Below the pieces are notes generated by a model that did not search any database, was not told the origin of the DNA, and saw only the letters and a list, made by a program, of their open reading frames with translations. A stretch of 64,000 nt of DNA from Maylandia zebra (taxonomy: Eukaryota; Chordata; Actinopteri; Cichliformes; Cichlidae), in the NCBI RefSeq assembly GCF_041146795.1, contig NC_135186.1:37244354-37308353 (forward strand), written 5' to 3'. Shown in pieces: positions 45,601-56,495 of this stretch. Position 1 is the stretch's first letter; the number at the start of each line of letters is the position of its first letter. A program made the position numbers and the translations under genes.

Positions 45601-46705
45601 ATCTCTTTGCATGTTGTAAGCTGTGTTCGAATCCTCCATCTGGCCTTCCTGTGCAGAGTTTGCAAGTTATCCCTCCAACAGGCTGACGACCTGTGCAAGG
45701 TGCACCACGCCTCCACCCTGTGGTAGCAGGGATACACTCTGGGCCCTCTGCAAACCTGAATTGGACAAACTGATGGCTGGAGTTTGAATATTCGGTTGAA
45801 TTACAGTCTCTGATCATTCGTGTGAGCATGAATGTGGGCATGAGTGGTTTTCTGTCTCTCTGTGTGACGGACTGAGTACCTAACTGCAGTATAAACACTG
45901 TACTGATGTGTTTTTCAGATCCTCCTGTGGGAACTGAACACGCTGCTGTCACAGAGGTGAGGTTGAAGGACTTGTAGACTCAGCACCGATGTTTGTGAAA
46001 CCAGCTGATATTAGATTTCCTCTTCTTCTCCTGTAGACCAACACAGTGTATGAGAATATCCGAGCAGAGGGCAGACACAGCAGATCTCCTCCTGACTCTC
46101 ATGCCAAATACACCAAACCAACCAATGATGACCACAGCTTGGTCACAGCAGCCACTTCTCAGCACAAAGTAAGAAAACACTTTCTGTATTCACGGAACAA
46201 ACAGTTGTATCTGAGAAAAGATTCACATTTGTGATAAATATGAAGACGATATCATCAGTGTCACGTTGAAAAGCACAAAGTAAGTTTAAAGAATCCAGAT
46301 CGTTATTTCAGATCAATAACCTCATGGGGGGATGCTGGATGCTGTAACCAGGTCTTGGATCAAAGGTCCGATCCTGTGACCTCTAACAACACAGCACACA
46401 GAGGAGCTGATATTCTGATATTTGTGGCGCCTGCTTCCAGTGAACACAAAGTCTTGGACTACTTTGTGAAAATGGTCTCAGATCAATTTAAAACATTACC
46501 TGTAATAAACAATTTTATGTTTTATTTTTTTCAGACTGGAGACGACTCGAGCAAACTCACCTACTCCGTGGTGACTTTTTCCAAGAAGAGCAGTGACTCT
46601 GCCAACAGCACGTCCCGCAGTAACACCAGTGACGTTATCTACTCCGAGCCTCGGGTTAACGCGAGCCACTCCGGAGGTGATCCGTTGTACTCTACTATAG
46701 CCTAG
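36839..46705 (+). CDS. receptor C: CD300/pIgR-like two-V-domain receptor with ITSM and ITIM
   Basis: Predicted exons are 36839-36878 (signal), 38766-39101 (D1), 40893-41228 (D2), 44786-44863 and 45041-45115 (duplicated stalk), 45425-45523 (transmembrane), 45919-45956, 46037-46168 and 46535-46705 (tail, stop TAG). They sum to 1305 nt, or 434 residues, in phase. Both Ig domains keep the full cysteine set. The tail holds TVYENI (ITSM fit), LTYSVV (ITIM fit), VIYSEP and PLYSTI. This is the most complete signalling tail of the array and probably nearest the ancestral plan. An intact LINE separates D2 from the stalk exons, so that intron is 3.56 kb. The gene should encode a surface inhibitory receptor of myeloid-type cells, inferred from the family. 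Confidence 0.8.
37550..38330 (+). mobile_element. LINE debris (RTE-type and L2-type reverse transcriptase pieces)
   Basis: The frame at 37612-37745 reads [20 protein letters not shown] and QGSAL, as in an RTE-type reverse transcriptase. From about 37840 a different frame reads [20 protein letters not shown], as in L2 reverse transcriptases. Near 38180-38320 there is an L2 C-terminal piece (RLQLVETAA). All are short and broken and lie in intron 1 of receptor C. Confidence 0.6.
38766..39101 (+). CDS. receptor C exon 2: Ig V domain D1 with full cysteine set
   Basis: 112 codons, phase 1 at both ends. The B-strand cysteine is present (ITIECYF, codon TGC), with WKIFCKEKC and SDSGRYTC. It is the comparison that shows the Cys-to-Phe change in genes A and B. 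The domain is more basic than the other two and has lost their NTT glycosylation site. Confidence 0.85.
39557..39652. repeat. (TA)n followed by (GA)n microsatellite
   Basis: About 36 TA units run to 39628, followed by GA repeats. The tract is in the D1-D2 intron of receptor C, next to an L2 fragment. Confidence 0.95.
39655..40010 (+). mobile_element. L2-like LINE reverse transcriptase fragment
   Basis: The frame from 39806 reads [28 protein letters not shown] and [13 protein letters not shown]. These follow the order of palm motifs of L2-clade reverse transcriptases with the catalytic region decayed. It ends before the FADD-type motif. Confidence 0.65.
40257..40480 (+). repeat. tRNA-derived SINE (second family)
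   Basis: The head TGGCTGTGGCTCAGGAACAG is followed by a degraded B box. A body ends in GTCCATTTAC. It shares head and tail with the copy at 13448-13593, which lacks the middle portion. Confidence 0.7.
40893..41228 (+). CDS. receptor C exon 3: Ig V domain D2
   Basis: 112 codons. It opens [14 protein letters not shown], with one extra residue relative to A and B. The cysteine set is [15 protein letters not shown] and SDSGRYRC. The F-G region ([14 protein letters not shown]) differs from both paralogues, where variation would be expected to touch ligand binding. Confidence 0.85.
41303..41315. repeat. 13-bp target-site duplication, left copy
   Basis: ACGTTTGGTTTCC here is identical to 44669-44681. 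The two copies bracket the RTE-type element precisely. Confidence 0.85.
41316..44668 (-). mobile_element. full-length RTE-type LINE inside gene C
   Basis: The element is 3353 bp between perfect 13-bp target-site duplications. On the minus strand it starts with a 159-bp leader, carries one uninterrupted frame of 1061 codons, and ends a few bases after the stop in a short GATG-type tail (GGATGAGGATGGATGG). The GATG tail and single endonuclease-RT frame are typical of fish RTE elements. It is antisense to receptor C. Intact frame and intact duplications suggest a young, possibly active copy. Confidence 0.85.
41324..44509 (-). CDS. RTE-type LINE endonuclease-reverse transcriptase
   Basis: 1061 residues without interruption. 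A Pro/Arg-rich N-terminus (1-90) precedes an AP-like endonuclease: GTWNVTSL (96-103), LLGDFNAHV (228-236), SMIDFVIVS (297-305) and STDHHLVVS (324-332). The reverse transcriptase has [37 protein letters not shown] (698-706), [10 protein letters not shown] (757-766) and FADDVVLL (797-804). The C-terminal part has [11 protein letters not shown] and [12 protein letters not shown], as in RTE-clade proteins. It would nick DNA and prime reverse transcription at the target. All catalytic motifs are present by inspection. Confidence 0.9.
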   Translation of the reverse strand: MKRTPREQFTLPGIGLPGPRPGARPGEGARGRASGGRALVHGARPGTARRGDMGPSSRRPTTRRRHHRGRVHCVLGGGQERRPWRTDPRLPRLAIGTWNVTSLVGKEPELVREVERYRLDIVGLTSTHGLGSGTSLLERGWTLSQSGVALGERRRAGVGILISPRLAAGTLGFFPVDERVCSLRLRVGERVLTVICAYAPSGSSEYPAFLESLGGVLEGAPPGDSVVLLGDFNAHVGNDSETWRGVIGRNGLPDLNPSGALLLDFCANHSLAITNTLFEHKSVHKCTWHQDALGRRSMIDFVIVSADLRPYVLDTRVKRGAELSTDHHLVVSWIRWRGRTLDRPGAPKRVVRVCWERLAEAPVREIFNAHLRQSFNSIPRETGDIESEWTMFSVSIAEAAALSCGRKVVGACRGGNPRTKWWIPEVKGATRLKKESYRAWLACGTPEAADRYRQAKRNAAWAVAEAKTRVWEEFGEAMEKDFRTASKRFWQTVRRLRRGKRCSTCTVYSAGGALLTSTEKIVRRWKEYFEDLLNPTDTSSEEEAESGDEGNDPPISGGEVTEAVKQLLGGRAPGVDEVRPEFLKALDVVGLSWLTCLCNVAWRSGAVPVDWQTRVVVPIFKKGDRRVCSNYRGITLLSLPGKVYARVLERGVRPLVEPRIQEEQCGFRPGRGTLDQLFILSRILEGAWEFAQPVYMCFVDLEKAFDRVPRGVLWEVLREYGVSGPLLRAIRSLYNRCKSLVCIAGNKSDSFPVGDGLRQGCPLSPVLFIIFMDRISRRSQVAEGFRFGGLRISSLIFADDVVLLASSGEGLQLALERFADECEAAGMRISTSKSEAMVLSRKRVECPLRVGDEFLPQVEEFKYLGVLFASDGRREPEIDRRIGAAAAVMRTLHRSVVVKRELSVKAKFSIYRSVYVPTLTYGHELWVVTERTRSRIQAAEMSFLRRVAGLSLRDRVRSSAIREGLRVEQLLLHIERSQLRWFGHLTRMPPGRLLGEVFQACPTGRRPRGRPRTRWRDYISRLAWERLGIPPDKLEEVAGEREVWASLLRLLPPRPGPGQSG
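44669..44681. repeat. 13-bp target-site duplication, right copy
   Basis: Perfect repeat of 41303-41315. Before insertion the D2-to-stalk intron of gene C would have been about 190 bases long. Confidence 0.85.
44786..44863 (+). CDS. receptor C stalk exon, copy 1
   Basis: 26 codons rich in Ser/Thr/Pro ([18 protein letters not shown]). It is followed by a GTGCGT donor. Phase 1 at both ends allows insertion or skipping without a frameshift. The region is probably an extended O-glycosylated stalk. Confidence 0.75.
45041..45115 (+). CDS. receptor C stalk exon, copy 2 (tandem duplicate)
   Basis: 25 codons almost identical to the exon 255 bases upstream ([18 protein letters not shown]), including the donor and the following 28 bases of intron. 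The acceptor differs (ACCAG versus TTTAG), making this exon one codon shorter. It is likely a recent tandem exon duplication. Confidence 0.75.
46037..46168 (+). CDS. receptor C tail exon with ITSM-like site
   Basis: 44 codons in phase 0. It begins [12 protein letters not shown], where TVYENI fits the T-x-Y-x-x-V/I switch motif. The B counterpart (33006-33164) is nine codons longer and reads NAVYEEI. Gene A has no counterpart. Confidence 0.8.
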
Positions 46706-47004
46706 CTTTAGCTCCTGGGACAGGACAGGTAATGTTTGTCATGCTGTTGCACACACAGCACGCTCCTTTGTTTCAGTTCGTCAGTTGCCACAAGACACCT
46801 GACCATCATGTGCATCATAACCTAAGACTGCTGGGTGCTATAGAGTACACGCTGTACATCATACTTCATCGTTTTGCTGCATCAGTCTGCCGCTCTGAGT
46901 TAATTTGTGTTTAAGGGTTAGGGTTATGATAACATGCATGAACTGTATCTTCTTCGACCTCGTGTCTCTATTGTTGTTTAAGACGTGTTTTTGGGGTTTA
47001 AATG

Positions 47005-47010
47005 ATTAAA
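47005..47010 (+). terminator. candidate poly(A) signal of receptor C
   Basis: ATTAAA, the commonest variant signal, lies 300 bases after the stop. No canonical AATAAA occurs between, as far as I can see. Confidence 0.3.
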
Positions 47011-47526
47011 CAATTTCTAAACAATGATATCTTTTGTAGTTTGGAGGCTAAACAGGCCAAATACACTGAATATGTTTTCAGTGGTAGTCAAGCATCACTT
47101 CAGTGAGTATGTAACAGAAAGAGGAAGCAGCTGCTGGTTCTCTAAATCTATTTGACACAACATTCAGTGAAGTGATTAAAAAGAGGAAGTAAGAGCTAGT
47201 TACTGTAAACAAGCAGTCACACATGGGTGGACCTCCTTTACTTCAAGAAGGACTCAGGTTTTCTGTCTTTGTGAGGTTGTTTTAACCTTTTCATTTGTAT
47301 CATGAGTAACCTTTGCAGCATTTTTATTTGCATTTGGTCACACTCCATTTTTATTTATCCACTGTCTGCCTGATGATGCTTGTTTGAGTTGTTTCTGCTC
47401 TAATCTGAGTCCCTTAAGAATATTTTCAAAAACAAAACATGAAGAAGAAACTGCACAGGTGCAGAAGTTCACGTTGCAATACGAGGAAGTCAAAATCGTA
47501 TGCAGGTTTATGTTTTTACAGCACTT

Positions 47527-47840
47527 TGAATAGAATAGAATAGAATAGAATAGAATAGAATAATCCTTTAATTGTCCCACAAGGGGAAATTTGGTTGTAA
47601 CAGCAGCCAGAAAGACACATATACAAACAAACAGGACACAGAACAGAAACATGCACAATTTTTCTTACATATTTACATTAAGGACGGTGGTTACTATAAA
47701 CAGAGTACTGTACAGTTATTCAATTAAATAAAAATAACTACAGATAAGAAGCAAACCAGGTTGTAGTGCGAAGCGGTTGATTAAAACAGTTTAAACAGAT
47801 TTGAACAGTTAAGTGTAATTCAGTTTGCAAACAGAATATT
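47527..47840 (-). repeat. LINE 3' end with (GAATA)n tail
   Basis: Six or so GAATA units (from 47527) are followed by AATCCTTTAATTGTCCCACA. Read on the minus strand this is the ACAATTAAAGGATT-(TATTC)n terminus typical of a fish non-LTR element. The 5' part is truncated. Class not certain. Confidence 0.5.
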
Positions 47841-49382
47841 TTAGTTTAAGTGTTTTTTACAAAGTTATTAATGATTAAGAAGAACAGATTTAATGACAGT
47901 GCCATACAGGAACTAATGTACCATGGAAGTACACCTTGTAAGAGCCAAAGTCAATGTTTATGTTTTTCCTTTTTGTTTTGGTGGCACAGGTGTATAGCTT
48001 TACCTGCGTCTCAGGTGATGGTATGTGGGTGTGGTCACAGTCTATTTACCTGATGTCGGTGTTCGCAGCAGGTGTGTTGGCTGAGTGGTTTGTGGGCAAA
48101 CTTTTCTTTTGACCGTCATTTTTTGGCACACCAGTTAATCCATGCGCTAGTTGTAAATTGATTGAAAACGCAAATGTTTGTTTTTGTTTTGTTCTTAAAA
48201 TAAATGCGCAAAGTACAAGTCCGACTCATTATGGATTATTGGAGGCGCGTCATAGGGACACAACCAACTCAGCCGGCCGCGGCTTTATTTACGGCTGAAA
48301 GTCGCAACACACCTAATATATAATATACTTAGCAAACAGGCACTTGGATTATATTTTATAACAGTTCCCAGATATGTACCCATGTTTCGCTGCTCGACCC
48401 GCAGCGCTGAAGTTCCTTGGATCTGACCATCACCTCTCTGCCTGCTGATGTCATCACTGGAAACCTGTGATGTGAGATGTGAACTGGGTTGGTAGTTTGA
48501 GTCTCTTCTGGCCTGAGCTTATTTGATGTTCTGCTTCTCTCAGCTGAAAACAGTTTGCATCCACACTTGTGTTTTTTTTTTTTATTTGAACACATTATAA
48601 ATTTCATGGAAGTCTGTAGTTTACAAAAAAATAACCTCATCCTAATCCAAATATAACCAGCTGCTTCAATTAAAAATATTTGTGGTATTGAAGGGGGAAG
48701 AGGAGACTTTAAACACATCCAAGGTGAGACTGACGTGACCTTGTTGGTTCTGCAAAATGATTCAGGTCTTAGTGGTTGTGTTCCTGACTAGGATAGAAGA
48801 AGAGCAGCAGACAGCGGACAGAATTCCAGAGGGAAAGTGAGCACTTCAGGTGAGTCGCAGGTAAGTTCTGCAACCTACCTGAGTCAAACAGCCACAGTCA
48901 GTAAGTTAAACTCCTTGTAGAGATGCAGGTTAGAGAAGTTGGGAATATCTGACAGGCTTCAGCCAACGAACTGAGCAAACAAGATCAGAGAGACACGAAC
49001 AAAATACGCAGTTAGAAAGGAGGCGTGTTTACCACCATCACAGAGACAGCAGCAGAACCAGCCGGTCCTTGAATACCAAGAAATCATTCAACAATGCACA
49101 GCAGGCATAGAAGACCCGAGAAAAGACTCCACCTACAGGTCGACCTGCAAGGACACACCAGCCACATCTCCACCCGAGAGCAACGGCAACAGGAAAAAAC
49201 CCACAGGCTGTGGGCACCGTAATAAATTATTATCCACAACCTGAATCTGGACGTTCAGCTTCCTGTTTTTGATATTCCCACACAGGAGGCTCATGACAGA
49301 AAACCACAAAGTTTAATATGAGAATGTGAAGATACCGTCTTCTAGTTTCTTCTTTTTTAAGATGTGGCCAAAGAAAAACCTA
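47841..49382. other. intergenic, no gene recognised
   Basis: No family resemblance in any frame and no classified repeat. The frames here are short and lack plausible splice context. Confidence 0.4.
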
Positions 49383-49437
49383 ATCAGGTCACTGGCGAAC
49401 CACTGAGGGTTACTCAGTGGTTCACCAGTGACCTGAT
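49383..49437. repeat. near-perfect 25-bp inverted repeat (hairpin)
   Basis: Arms 49383-49407 and 49413-49437 are reverse complements with one difference, separated by a 5-base loop (GGTTA). The build (long stem, single mismatch, 5-base loop) is like the hairpin at 4565-4631, but the sequences are unrelated. Transcribed from the minus strand, the mismatch would be a G-U pair. Confidence 0.9.
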
Positions 49438-51892
49438 GGATGTCAAAGATTAACTGCGTGCTGCCAGACAAAAGTAAAAAAAGAAGTATTTATTTCTCCT
49501 CTTTCAAGAAAAAATAAAAGAGGAACCAGACAATGTGCCGTTTCAGTTGCATCACAAACCACAAGTTTCTGTGTGACTTTACCGAAGACCATGAGAGGAA
49601 GAAACGGGGAAGTGAGACAAAGAAAGGCTTTAAAAAGTTTCAGTGTTAATTTAAATGTTGAATATCAGCATTTTTGAAAGGCTGCTTTGATAAAGTTAGG
49701 ATATATATGTATAAATATCCTAGTTCAGTCTATTCTTCTGTATATAAGATTACAGAGATTATTATAATCCTCATCATCATCACCATCATCTCCGTAAGCT
49801 GTAATAATATTAATAAGATGCAGTTCCTCTAATGTCCACTAGAGGCTCCAGCAGCGGAAATAAACCTGTTTCCCTCCATTACAAAGGGCTTCATGTGAGC
49901 ATCAGTACAGGGTGAGCAGGCTGACACAATCTCACATCCACACATGCAGCCAGTTTAGAATAACCAGTTATAAAAACAAAGACATGCTGAGATGTTCTGA
50001 ACATCTCTACTCGGGGGTAGTGGAGATATTGAACAAAGGATGATGAAGATGGAAAAGAGGAAGACCACAGAGGAGGAGGATGGATAGTGAGCAGGGTGAT
50101 GTGACAGGGGAGGATGCTGGATGGAGGCTGATGATTCTCTGTGCCTACATCAGTGTGACACTTTAGAAAGTTGATGAGATTTTTACAACAGAAGATGTTT
50201 TTACTGTATTTCTAAGAAAGGAAGAAATCTAATTCTGGATTTTATCATTTAAGACGCCCGCTCTCACTCCGAGGTGCACTATAATGACGATCTGTCAAGT
50301 CCCTCAGTGTTCGTGAGGAACACGCAAGGTGATCGTCTGCGTTCTTACGCTACCCGCTGGGTTATGGATGAAATCCAGTAGAATGACACTCCCGCGGTAA
50401 TCCACGTTCCAGCCATGTATTCTGTGTGCAGTGCTTTAACTTACCACCAGATGGCACTGTTCACTGTGACATCTAAAGGACGAGGCCCAGCAAAGAGTAG
50501 ATGACCTTTGCTCACGTGGAAACAGGCAGCAGCAGTGGTACAATCTGCTCACAGTCTCCAGTAAAATAATCATTTCAAAAACAGATGGCTCTTGTTATTT
50601 ATCAGAATGTTTTTATGGCATCAGTGCTTCTCATAGCCCAGGTTCAGGGTTTATTGTTTATGGTTCATCACGCGCTTGTGCTCTTCCCTCAGGTGTAGCT
50701 GATCTATCCTGATGAACTGGGAACCAAAGAAAGTGAGCAGGAAGTTGTGCTGCCTCTTTTCACACTCACTTGTTTTCAGTGTGCATGGTTGTCCTGTTTA
50801 TGGAAACATCACCGTGGTAACTTGTGCTGCAGATGTATCCTGCTCTGTCGCAGAATAGATTTGAGATTACGACATCAGCACATAAGAACGTCTTCCATTG
50901 GTTCTCTGGAATCTCAAGAATGGCATCAGCAGAGCTCAGAGGTACAAAGAGGGTCCACAGTTTGTAGAGACTGTCTAAAGTCACAAAAAATCACTGACTC
51001 AAAATAATTAATGAACAAGTCACATGCTTTTTTGATTTTGAGCATGTTAGCTTAGACATGCCACTCTTCTGCAAATAGACATGTTCATGTCTGTGACTGG
51101 TCATATGCTGTAGACTCCACCTCTAATCATAGGCGGTGATATTAACAAACACACGACAGACACATGAATTCACTGACCGTCAGTAATGAAAAGAAACGAC
51201 TGCTGCATATTCAGTCTGTCTCGTTAATGTGATTGCTGAAGGTGTGAGATTGCACTGATGCTTCATCGGTGCATCATGAGGAAGACGTTGTTTAAAAGAT
51301 CAAGGTCAAAGGTAAATGGCTGCAAATAACTTTGTTGTTTACAAAGCTTGTGCATATGATTTTAAAATTGACAATTTATATTTACATTTAAGGTTATGAC
51401 ATATGATTCAATAAACATGTTTGTGGTTGTTACAGTAAAAATATAACATCTACTCTGATTTTATGTTTTTTGTCTGATTTTAGATCAGTTGTGTTACTAC
51501 AGTAGTCAAAATGAAAGCATGACTGCAGATTCAGACACGTGAGGTTGTGCTGATGAGACCAAACAAGACAAAGTAAATCGTTTTTAAAGGTGAAATGTGG
51601 AGGAAACATCAGAAGTAGTTAAAAATGGCCGATTACACCCTGGACCCCAGAGGGTTAAAATGTTTTTTTCTGCTTCAGCAGACGCAGAATTCATAATCCT
51701 GATGGTCTGATTGCTTTACAGGATTTATTGTAATAGAATAAAACTTTAACCTTTATTCATCTTTTCACTTTTTCCTTTGATCACATCTACATCAGTGCTG
51801 CTCCTCAGCTTCTGCTGTCTTTTAAAATTCTGACATTATTCTCTCTGTTGCACTTCAGCCTCACACTTCGGATGACAGGTCGTCTTTAATCC

Positions 51893-51894
<2 letters not shown>
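49438..51894. other. intergenic, no gene recognised
   Basis: Mixed sequence with no recognised exon or transposon. A short (ATC)-rich stretch occurs at 49770-49790. Confidence 0.4.
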
Positions 51895-51933
<39 letters not shown>

Positions 51934-52138
51934 TGTGTGTGTGTGTGCACACGTGCTGCAGGTTGTTGGTGTTCTGTATTGAGAGGTTGAGTCGCAATTA
52001 CAGTAAACAGTATCCACACAGAAAGCGTGTGTGTGTGTGTGTGTGTGTGCGTGTGTGTGTGTGTGCGTGCGTGCATGCGTGTGTGTGTGTGTGTGCGTGT
52101 GTGTGTGTGTGCGTGCGTGCGTGCGTGTGTGTGCGTGC

Positions 52139-52182
<44 letters not shown>

Positions 52183-52192
52183 GTGTGTGTGC

Positions 52193-52240
<48 letters not shown>
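51895..52240. repeat. long interrupted (GT)n microsatellite
   Basis: Tracts at 51895-51948 and 52026-52240 of GT with occasional GC steps. Alternating purine-pyrimidine of this length favours Z-DNA in principle. Frames through it (poly Cys-Val and poly Thr-His) are spurious. Confidence 0.95.
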
Positions 52241-52243
<3 letters not shown>

Positions 52244-52343
52244 AATGACATGTCCCAGACAATGCCAGACATGAGACAAGGACATGAGAGGGAATGATCC
52301 TCGTCTGTTGTATTGATCTTTGACTCTTAACCATCAGCTCTCA

Positions 52344-52423
<80 letters not shown>

Positions 52424-52470
52424 CACACACACACGCACACACACACACGCACACGCACACGCACACGCAC
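52344..52470. repeat. long interrupted (CA)n microsatellite
   Basis: About 126 bases of CA with CGCA interruptions, 103 bases after the end of the GT tract. It is the reverse complement of that tract, so the pair forms a large inverted repeat. Confidence 0.95.
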
Positions 52471-53015
52471 TTGCAGGTTAAGCGAATTAAGCAATAGAGG
52501 ACATGAAAATGGAGGAAGGCTATGGAAGTCGGGGGGAGGAGGGGACAAGCTGAAGCTGCAGGAGGTGGAGGAGATAATGGGCCCGCTGTCTGCTTGAGAG
52601 GAAACTCAATTTTCTGAGCAGAAGGAGATCAGAAGATGAAAATGAAAGAGGGGGAATCTGGAAATACCCTGGTTTTTGTCTAAAGAGCAGTTTGGATGGT
52701 GCTCACACTTTCACTGCGGTTCAGCCGTGTAGCAGCACTGCTCTATACAGCACTGTGTCAGCCTGTGAACAAACAGACATCGAAAACTCTGAGAATAAAT
52801 ATTCATAACTTTGGTCGTTCTCTCGCTTAAGCTCCTTTAAATCCGGTCAGTTGGTGATTTACTGTAACTGTGTGCACAAAGGGATGCATAACGAAGGCTC
52901 AGCCTGCTCAGGTCCAGTCTCATCACTATTAAGTTAAACTTTTATTAAACATTAGCTCAGATAAAACATATTTAAAACATATATAAGTATTAGTATAATA
53001 TTGTATTGCTGTAGA

Positions 53016-53100
53016 ATCTTTACCTTACAAAATAAAGCGCCTTCAGGTGACTGTTGTTGTGATTTTGGTGCCATATAAATAAAACTGAATTGTAATTGAT
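53016..53100 (+). repeat. L2-like LINE 3' tail
   Basis: AAAGCGCCTTCAGGTGACTG is followed by TTGGTGCCATATAAATAAAA, matching the usual terminus of fish L2 elements. Only the last 85 or so bases remain. Confidence 0.55.
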
Positions 53101-54273
53101 TTAAATTAAGCAGTGAGGCATCTTCCTGCAGCTCAGCTGGACCTGCTGTTGGCTCATGTAGCACAATATGTACTTTATTATTATTATTTAGTCTGAATAG
53201 TGAGTGTAAGCACCTTCACACTATAACGAGCACGAGGACGGTGCTCATTTACGTTTGCCTCGTAATGGAATATGAAATGCTCTGTCACTCGTTTCATCAG
53301 TAAGCTGACTGTACTTCATTATTATTTCAGCATTAACAGAGCAGGCTGAGAGGAAGAAAGGCCTTTTCAGTATTAAAATGAATATATTAAACTTCTGGAA
53401 ATCACCTTTTATTTTTATCATGTCTGCATGTTTGCATCTGAGAATTTAAACCTGGAAACTTGAAGTTTGTTTTCTGAAACTTGCTGTGATACAAAAACTG
53501 TCCAGTTCCCTTTTCTTAGAAAGAGACATGCTTCTTGTGTTTTTCTTCTTTAACACACAGTTAAGGAATGAAAAGGTTAAATCTAATCATCAGCTGCTGG
53601 ACAGTAAATTACAATAGAAATTATTCTGAAATACCCCAAATTTGCTAAAGCAGTTTCTGTGACATCTGTTTGTAACCGAGGCTGTGACACACATGCAGGT
53701 CCAAACACTGTTCAAACAGGTGTTCCCTGACAAAACTTTGTGTGTATGTTTTAGATGGTATTGAAAAGGCCAGCTAGCTTTGTGCAGTCTTTGCTGTGTC
53801 TCAGCTTTTTTTACCTCCCTTCTTAGATTTGCTGTTTTGACTGCATACACATATTCCCAGTTAAATACAGCTACATGAAGTGATTTGCGAGTATGGTGTA
53901 ACCATATAGAACAAAAGGTTGTGCGTTGGAGGTCGTCGTCCTGGCTGCGCAGCACAGAGGGAGGGACCATCAAACACGTTATCCTGACAGCTAACTGAAG
54001 CCTGGTTCCTGATGTGCTCAGTTTCAGTTTTTCTCAACACTTCTCTGTGCAGATTCTACAGGAAATGCTACACAAGTACGTGTGTGCAATGAGTGCTACC
54101 AAAGAATGTAACAGAAGAATAATCCAAACTTTAACATGTCTCGCACTTTACCTTCAACAGTCCTGTAGGACATAATGACTTCCTCTCTTTCCTTGCATCA
54201 CTCAGTTTGCTGACTTCATGTGAGGAGTCTCTGCTTACCTTGCTTTCTGTCCTTGATACACTTTGTGACCAAA

Positions 54274-54290
54274 GGGGGCTCGTCCGGGAT
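54274..54290 (+). other. retroviral-type primer-binding site for tRNA-Pro
   Basis: GGGGGCTCGTCCGGGAT matches 17 of the 18 bases of the tRNA-Pro primer-binding site known from gammaretroviruses, with A in place of the first T. Just upstream is TGTGACCA, which could be the CA end of an LTR. No gag, pol or env frame follows, so this is at most an LTR plus leader remnant of an old endogenous retrovirus. Confidence 0.5.
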
Positions 54291-56149
54291 TGGTAAGGTT
54301 ACAATTTGCCTCACAACGTGACATTTTCACAGGACCACACGTGTAGCCTGAGTAAAAAGCAGACCTGCACCGTACTCAACCTCACTGAGTGCATGAATCA
54401 CGTAGAAATCAGAAATGCGTTGCTTATGTGTGCTTGTGTAGCTTTTATGCTATTTAATGTCAGTTATTTTAGCTTTTTATTACATTTCTGCGTTTTAGTC
54501 TGGTTGTTAAAGAGGAGGATCTCATGCTGCAGGCTTAATAATGCTCAGGCCTCTTCAAAGCAGGTTTTTCTTTTCTTTTAAATGTTTTTGTGGGTTTTGC
54601 AGATTGTTTGACTGATGATTTGTGTTTTATATTAAGCTGTCGGAGAGCTATGGAGAAGAGCACAACAACGATGAGACACAAAGAAACACTAACCGATCAC
54701 TGTTTCATCATATCCATCTTCCTGCTAAAGAAAACCACTTAAAAAACTGACGCCTGGTCCCGTCCATCTGTCCTCTCACATCCTTCTTTCTGTATTTATC
54801 TTTCACACACAAACACACACAAACACACACAGAGAAAGTGTGGGCGTGTTTTGGATGCCTGCTCTGTTTGGCAGTTAACAAAATGTCACATGGATGTCAC
54901 TGGGTTTTATAATCTGGATACCAGAGAACATAATCTCCATTCTAATTATGAGAGGAGGAAAAGAAGGAGGAGCAGAGCGGGAAGGCATCTGGACAGACTG
55001 GAAGGAGATGGAAGAAGCACAATGTGAGCTGCTGTTGGTGGTGAGTTCAGGGGCGGTACTGCTCTGTTATGTCACACATTTTTCAGGGTTTTAAAGGGAG
55101 TGGGCCTTTTAACTATGACATAGCCAATTTACCCAAAGACATAATAAACTAAAACAAGATAAATTATTTAAAGAGCTGAAGATTAACAACAAGTTTTAAC
55201 TTTAAAACCTGCATTAAGCAGAAGAAATAACATTTAAACACTTAAACTACAGATTCTAGTGTAATCACAGTCAAGCAGAGTTAATCCTGCTTCCAGAGAC
55301 AATAACCACCAGCAGCCAGAATAAAAAATAAAACTAATAAAACAACAACAGTAGATTCACTTTGTTGTGTTTTCATGAGACAAGCACGCCTCTGATTGGT
55401 TGCCCTAACAGGACGCCACTGACATGCGTAACACAATTTCACCCACCAATTTGTTGACTTGATGTCTGCAGTCACATTTATCTACAGTTATCAGTAAACA
55501 ATACTAACCTTTGTTAGAGGCTTGTGACATAAGTCCCAACGATGCCACCGGACTAACCCACGGTCATATGGTCACACTGGCTCAGGTCGAAAATGCTTCA
55601 GTCTTTAAACCTGCTGAGTTCATGCAAAGCAAGAACCAGCTGCTATTTCACCGAGGGCACTGCTCGTATTCAAGCTTTAGCAAGAAACTCACTTTCAGGA
55701 CCCTGAAGATGGAAATTACTAATTAATCAGTTCAGTTCAGTTTCTATTCATTAGTGTAGCTGAACTTAAAGGGTCATATTCTCCCTCTTCTGTCCTGCAA
55801 TTCTGAATAGTGCTCCAAAAAAAGAAAGGGAAGAAGAAGAATATAATAACTCTAATTTCATGGATCCATCCATTATCTTCAATTTTTCCATTTCAGGGTT
55901 TAGGGGCTTTGATCGATCTGGTCTAAAATATCATAATTCAAAAATAATTTTTAATAATTTTTAAAAAATCTAAAATATTTACCCAAACTGTAAGGCTTCC
56001 CTCTCTAATGGACCAGTGTACTGGCAAACAAACATCTCTTATTGAACTATAGGAAGCTTTTATAATGAGCTTGTGCTTCTGTGATTCAGCCATTAGCAGC
56101 ATTAATGGATATAAGGAATATAAATATAAATATAAATATAAAAGACAGA
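54291..56149. other. intergenic, no gene recognised
   Basis: No coding signal. The part after the primer-binding site shows no retroviral frame. The rest is AT-rich unique-looking sequence. Confidence 0.4.
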
Positions 56150-56495
56150 GAGTATAAAAATAGGGGATGGGGGGGGGGGGCTTTGAGGTAAAGAGGAAGG
56201 GAGGGGCAGGAGGTATATGGAGAGAGAGAGAGGGAGAGAGAGAGACTACAATAAAAAGGCTGATGTCATCTCTGTGAAGCAGCCAATCCGAGAGCAGCAG
56301 AGAGGGAAGGAGGGAGGGAGAAGAGGCAGAGCTCAGAAGGGTGTGTTTTCTGTACCACTGCAGCATCAGTGCAAAAAACGACAGGAGGAAAAGGCACGAG
56401 TCGGTGGACTGGACCGAGAAACAATACAGAGCTAGAAGAAGAGCCACGGAGAGGAGCCTGAGAGGAGGAGACACATCAAGAGGAGACACCTGCAG
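56150..56495 (+). other. candidate promoter and non-coding first exon
   Basis: TATAAAAATAGG (56153) is followed by a G-run, a purine-rich stretch of about 300 bases, and a plausible donor after CACCTGCAGAG (GTAGGA, near 56496). This resembles a 5' UTR exon of a gene whose coding exons lie outside the window. The minus-strand 203-codon frame across it is a low-complexity shadow. Support is weak. Confidence 0.25.

Noticed and set aside
51886-52548. Poly(His-Thr) and poly(Cys-Val) proteins
   Set aside because: They are translations of CA/GT microsatellites. The same applies at 32416-32803 and 62003-62617.
54266-54295. A tRNA-Pro gene
   Set aside because: Only the 3' acceptor/T-arm-like 17 bases are present, with no D-arm or anticodon region on either strand. 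A primer-binding site explains it better.
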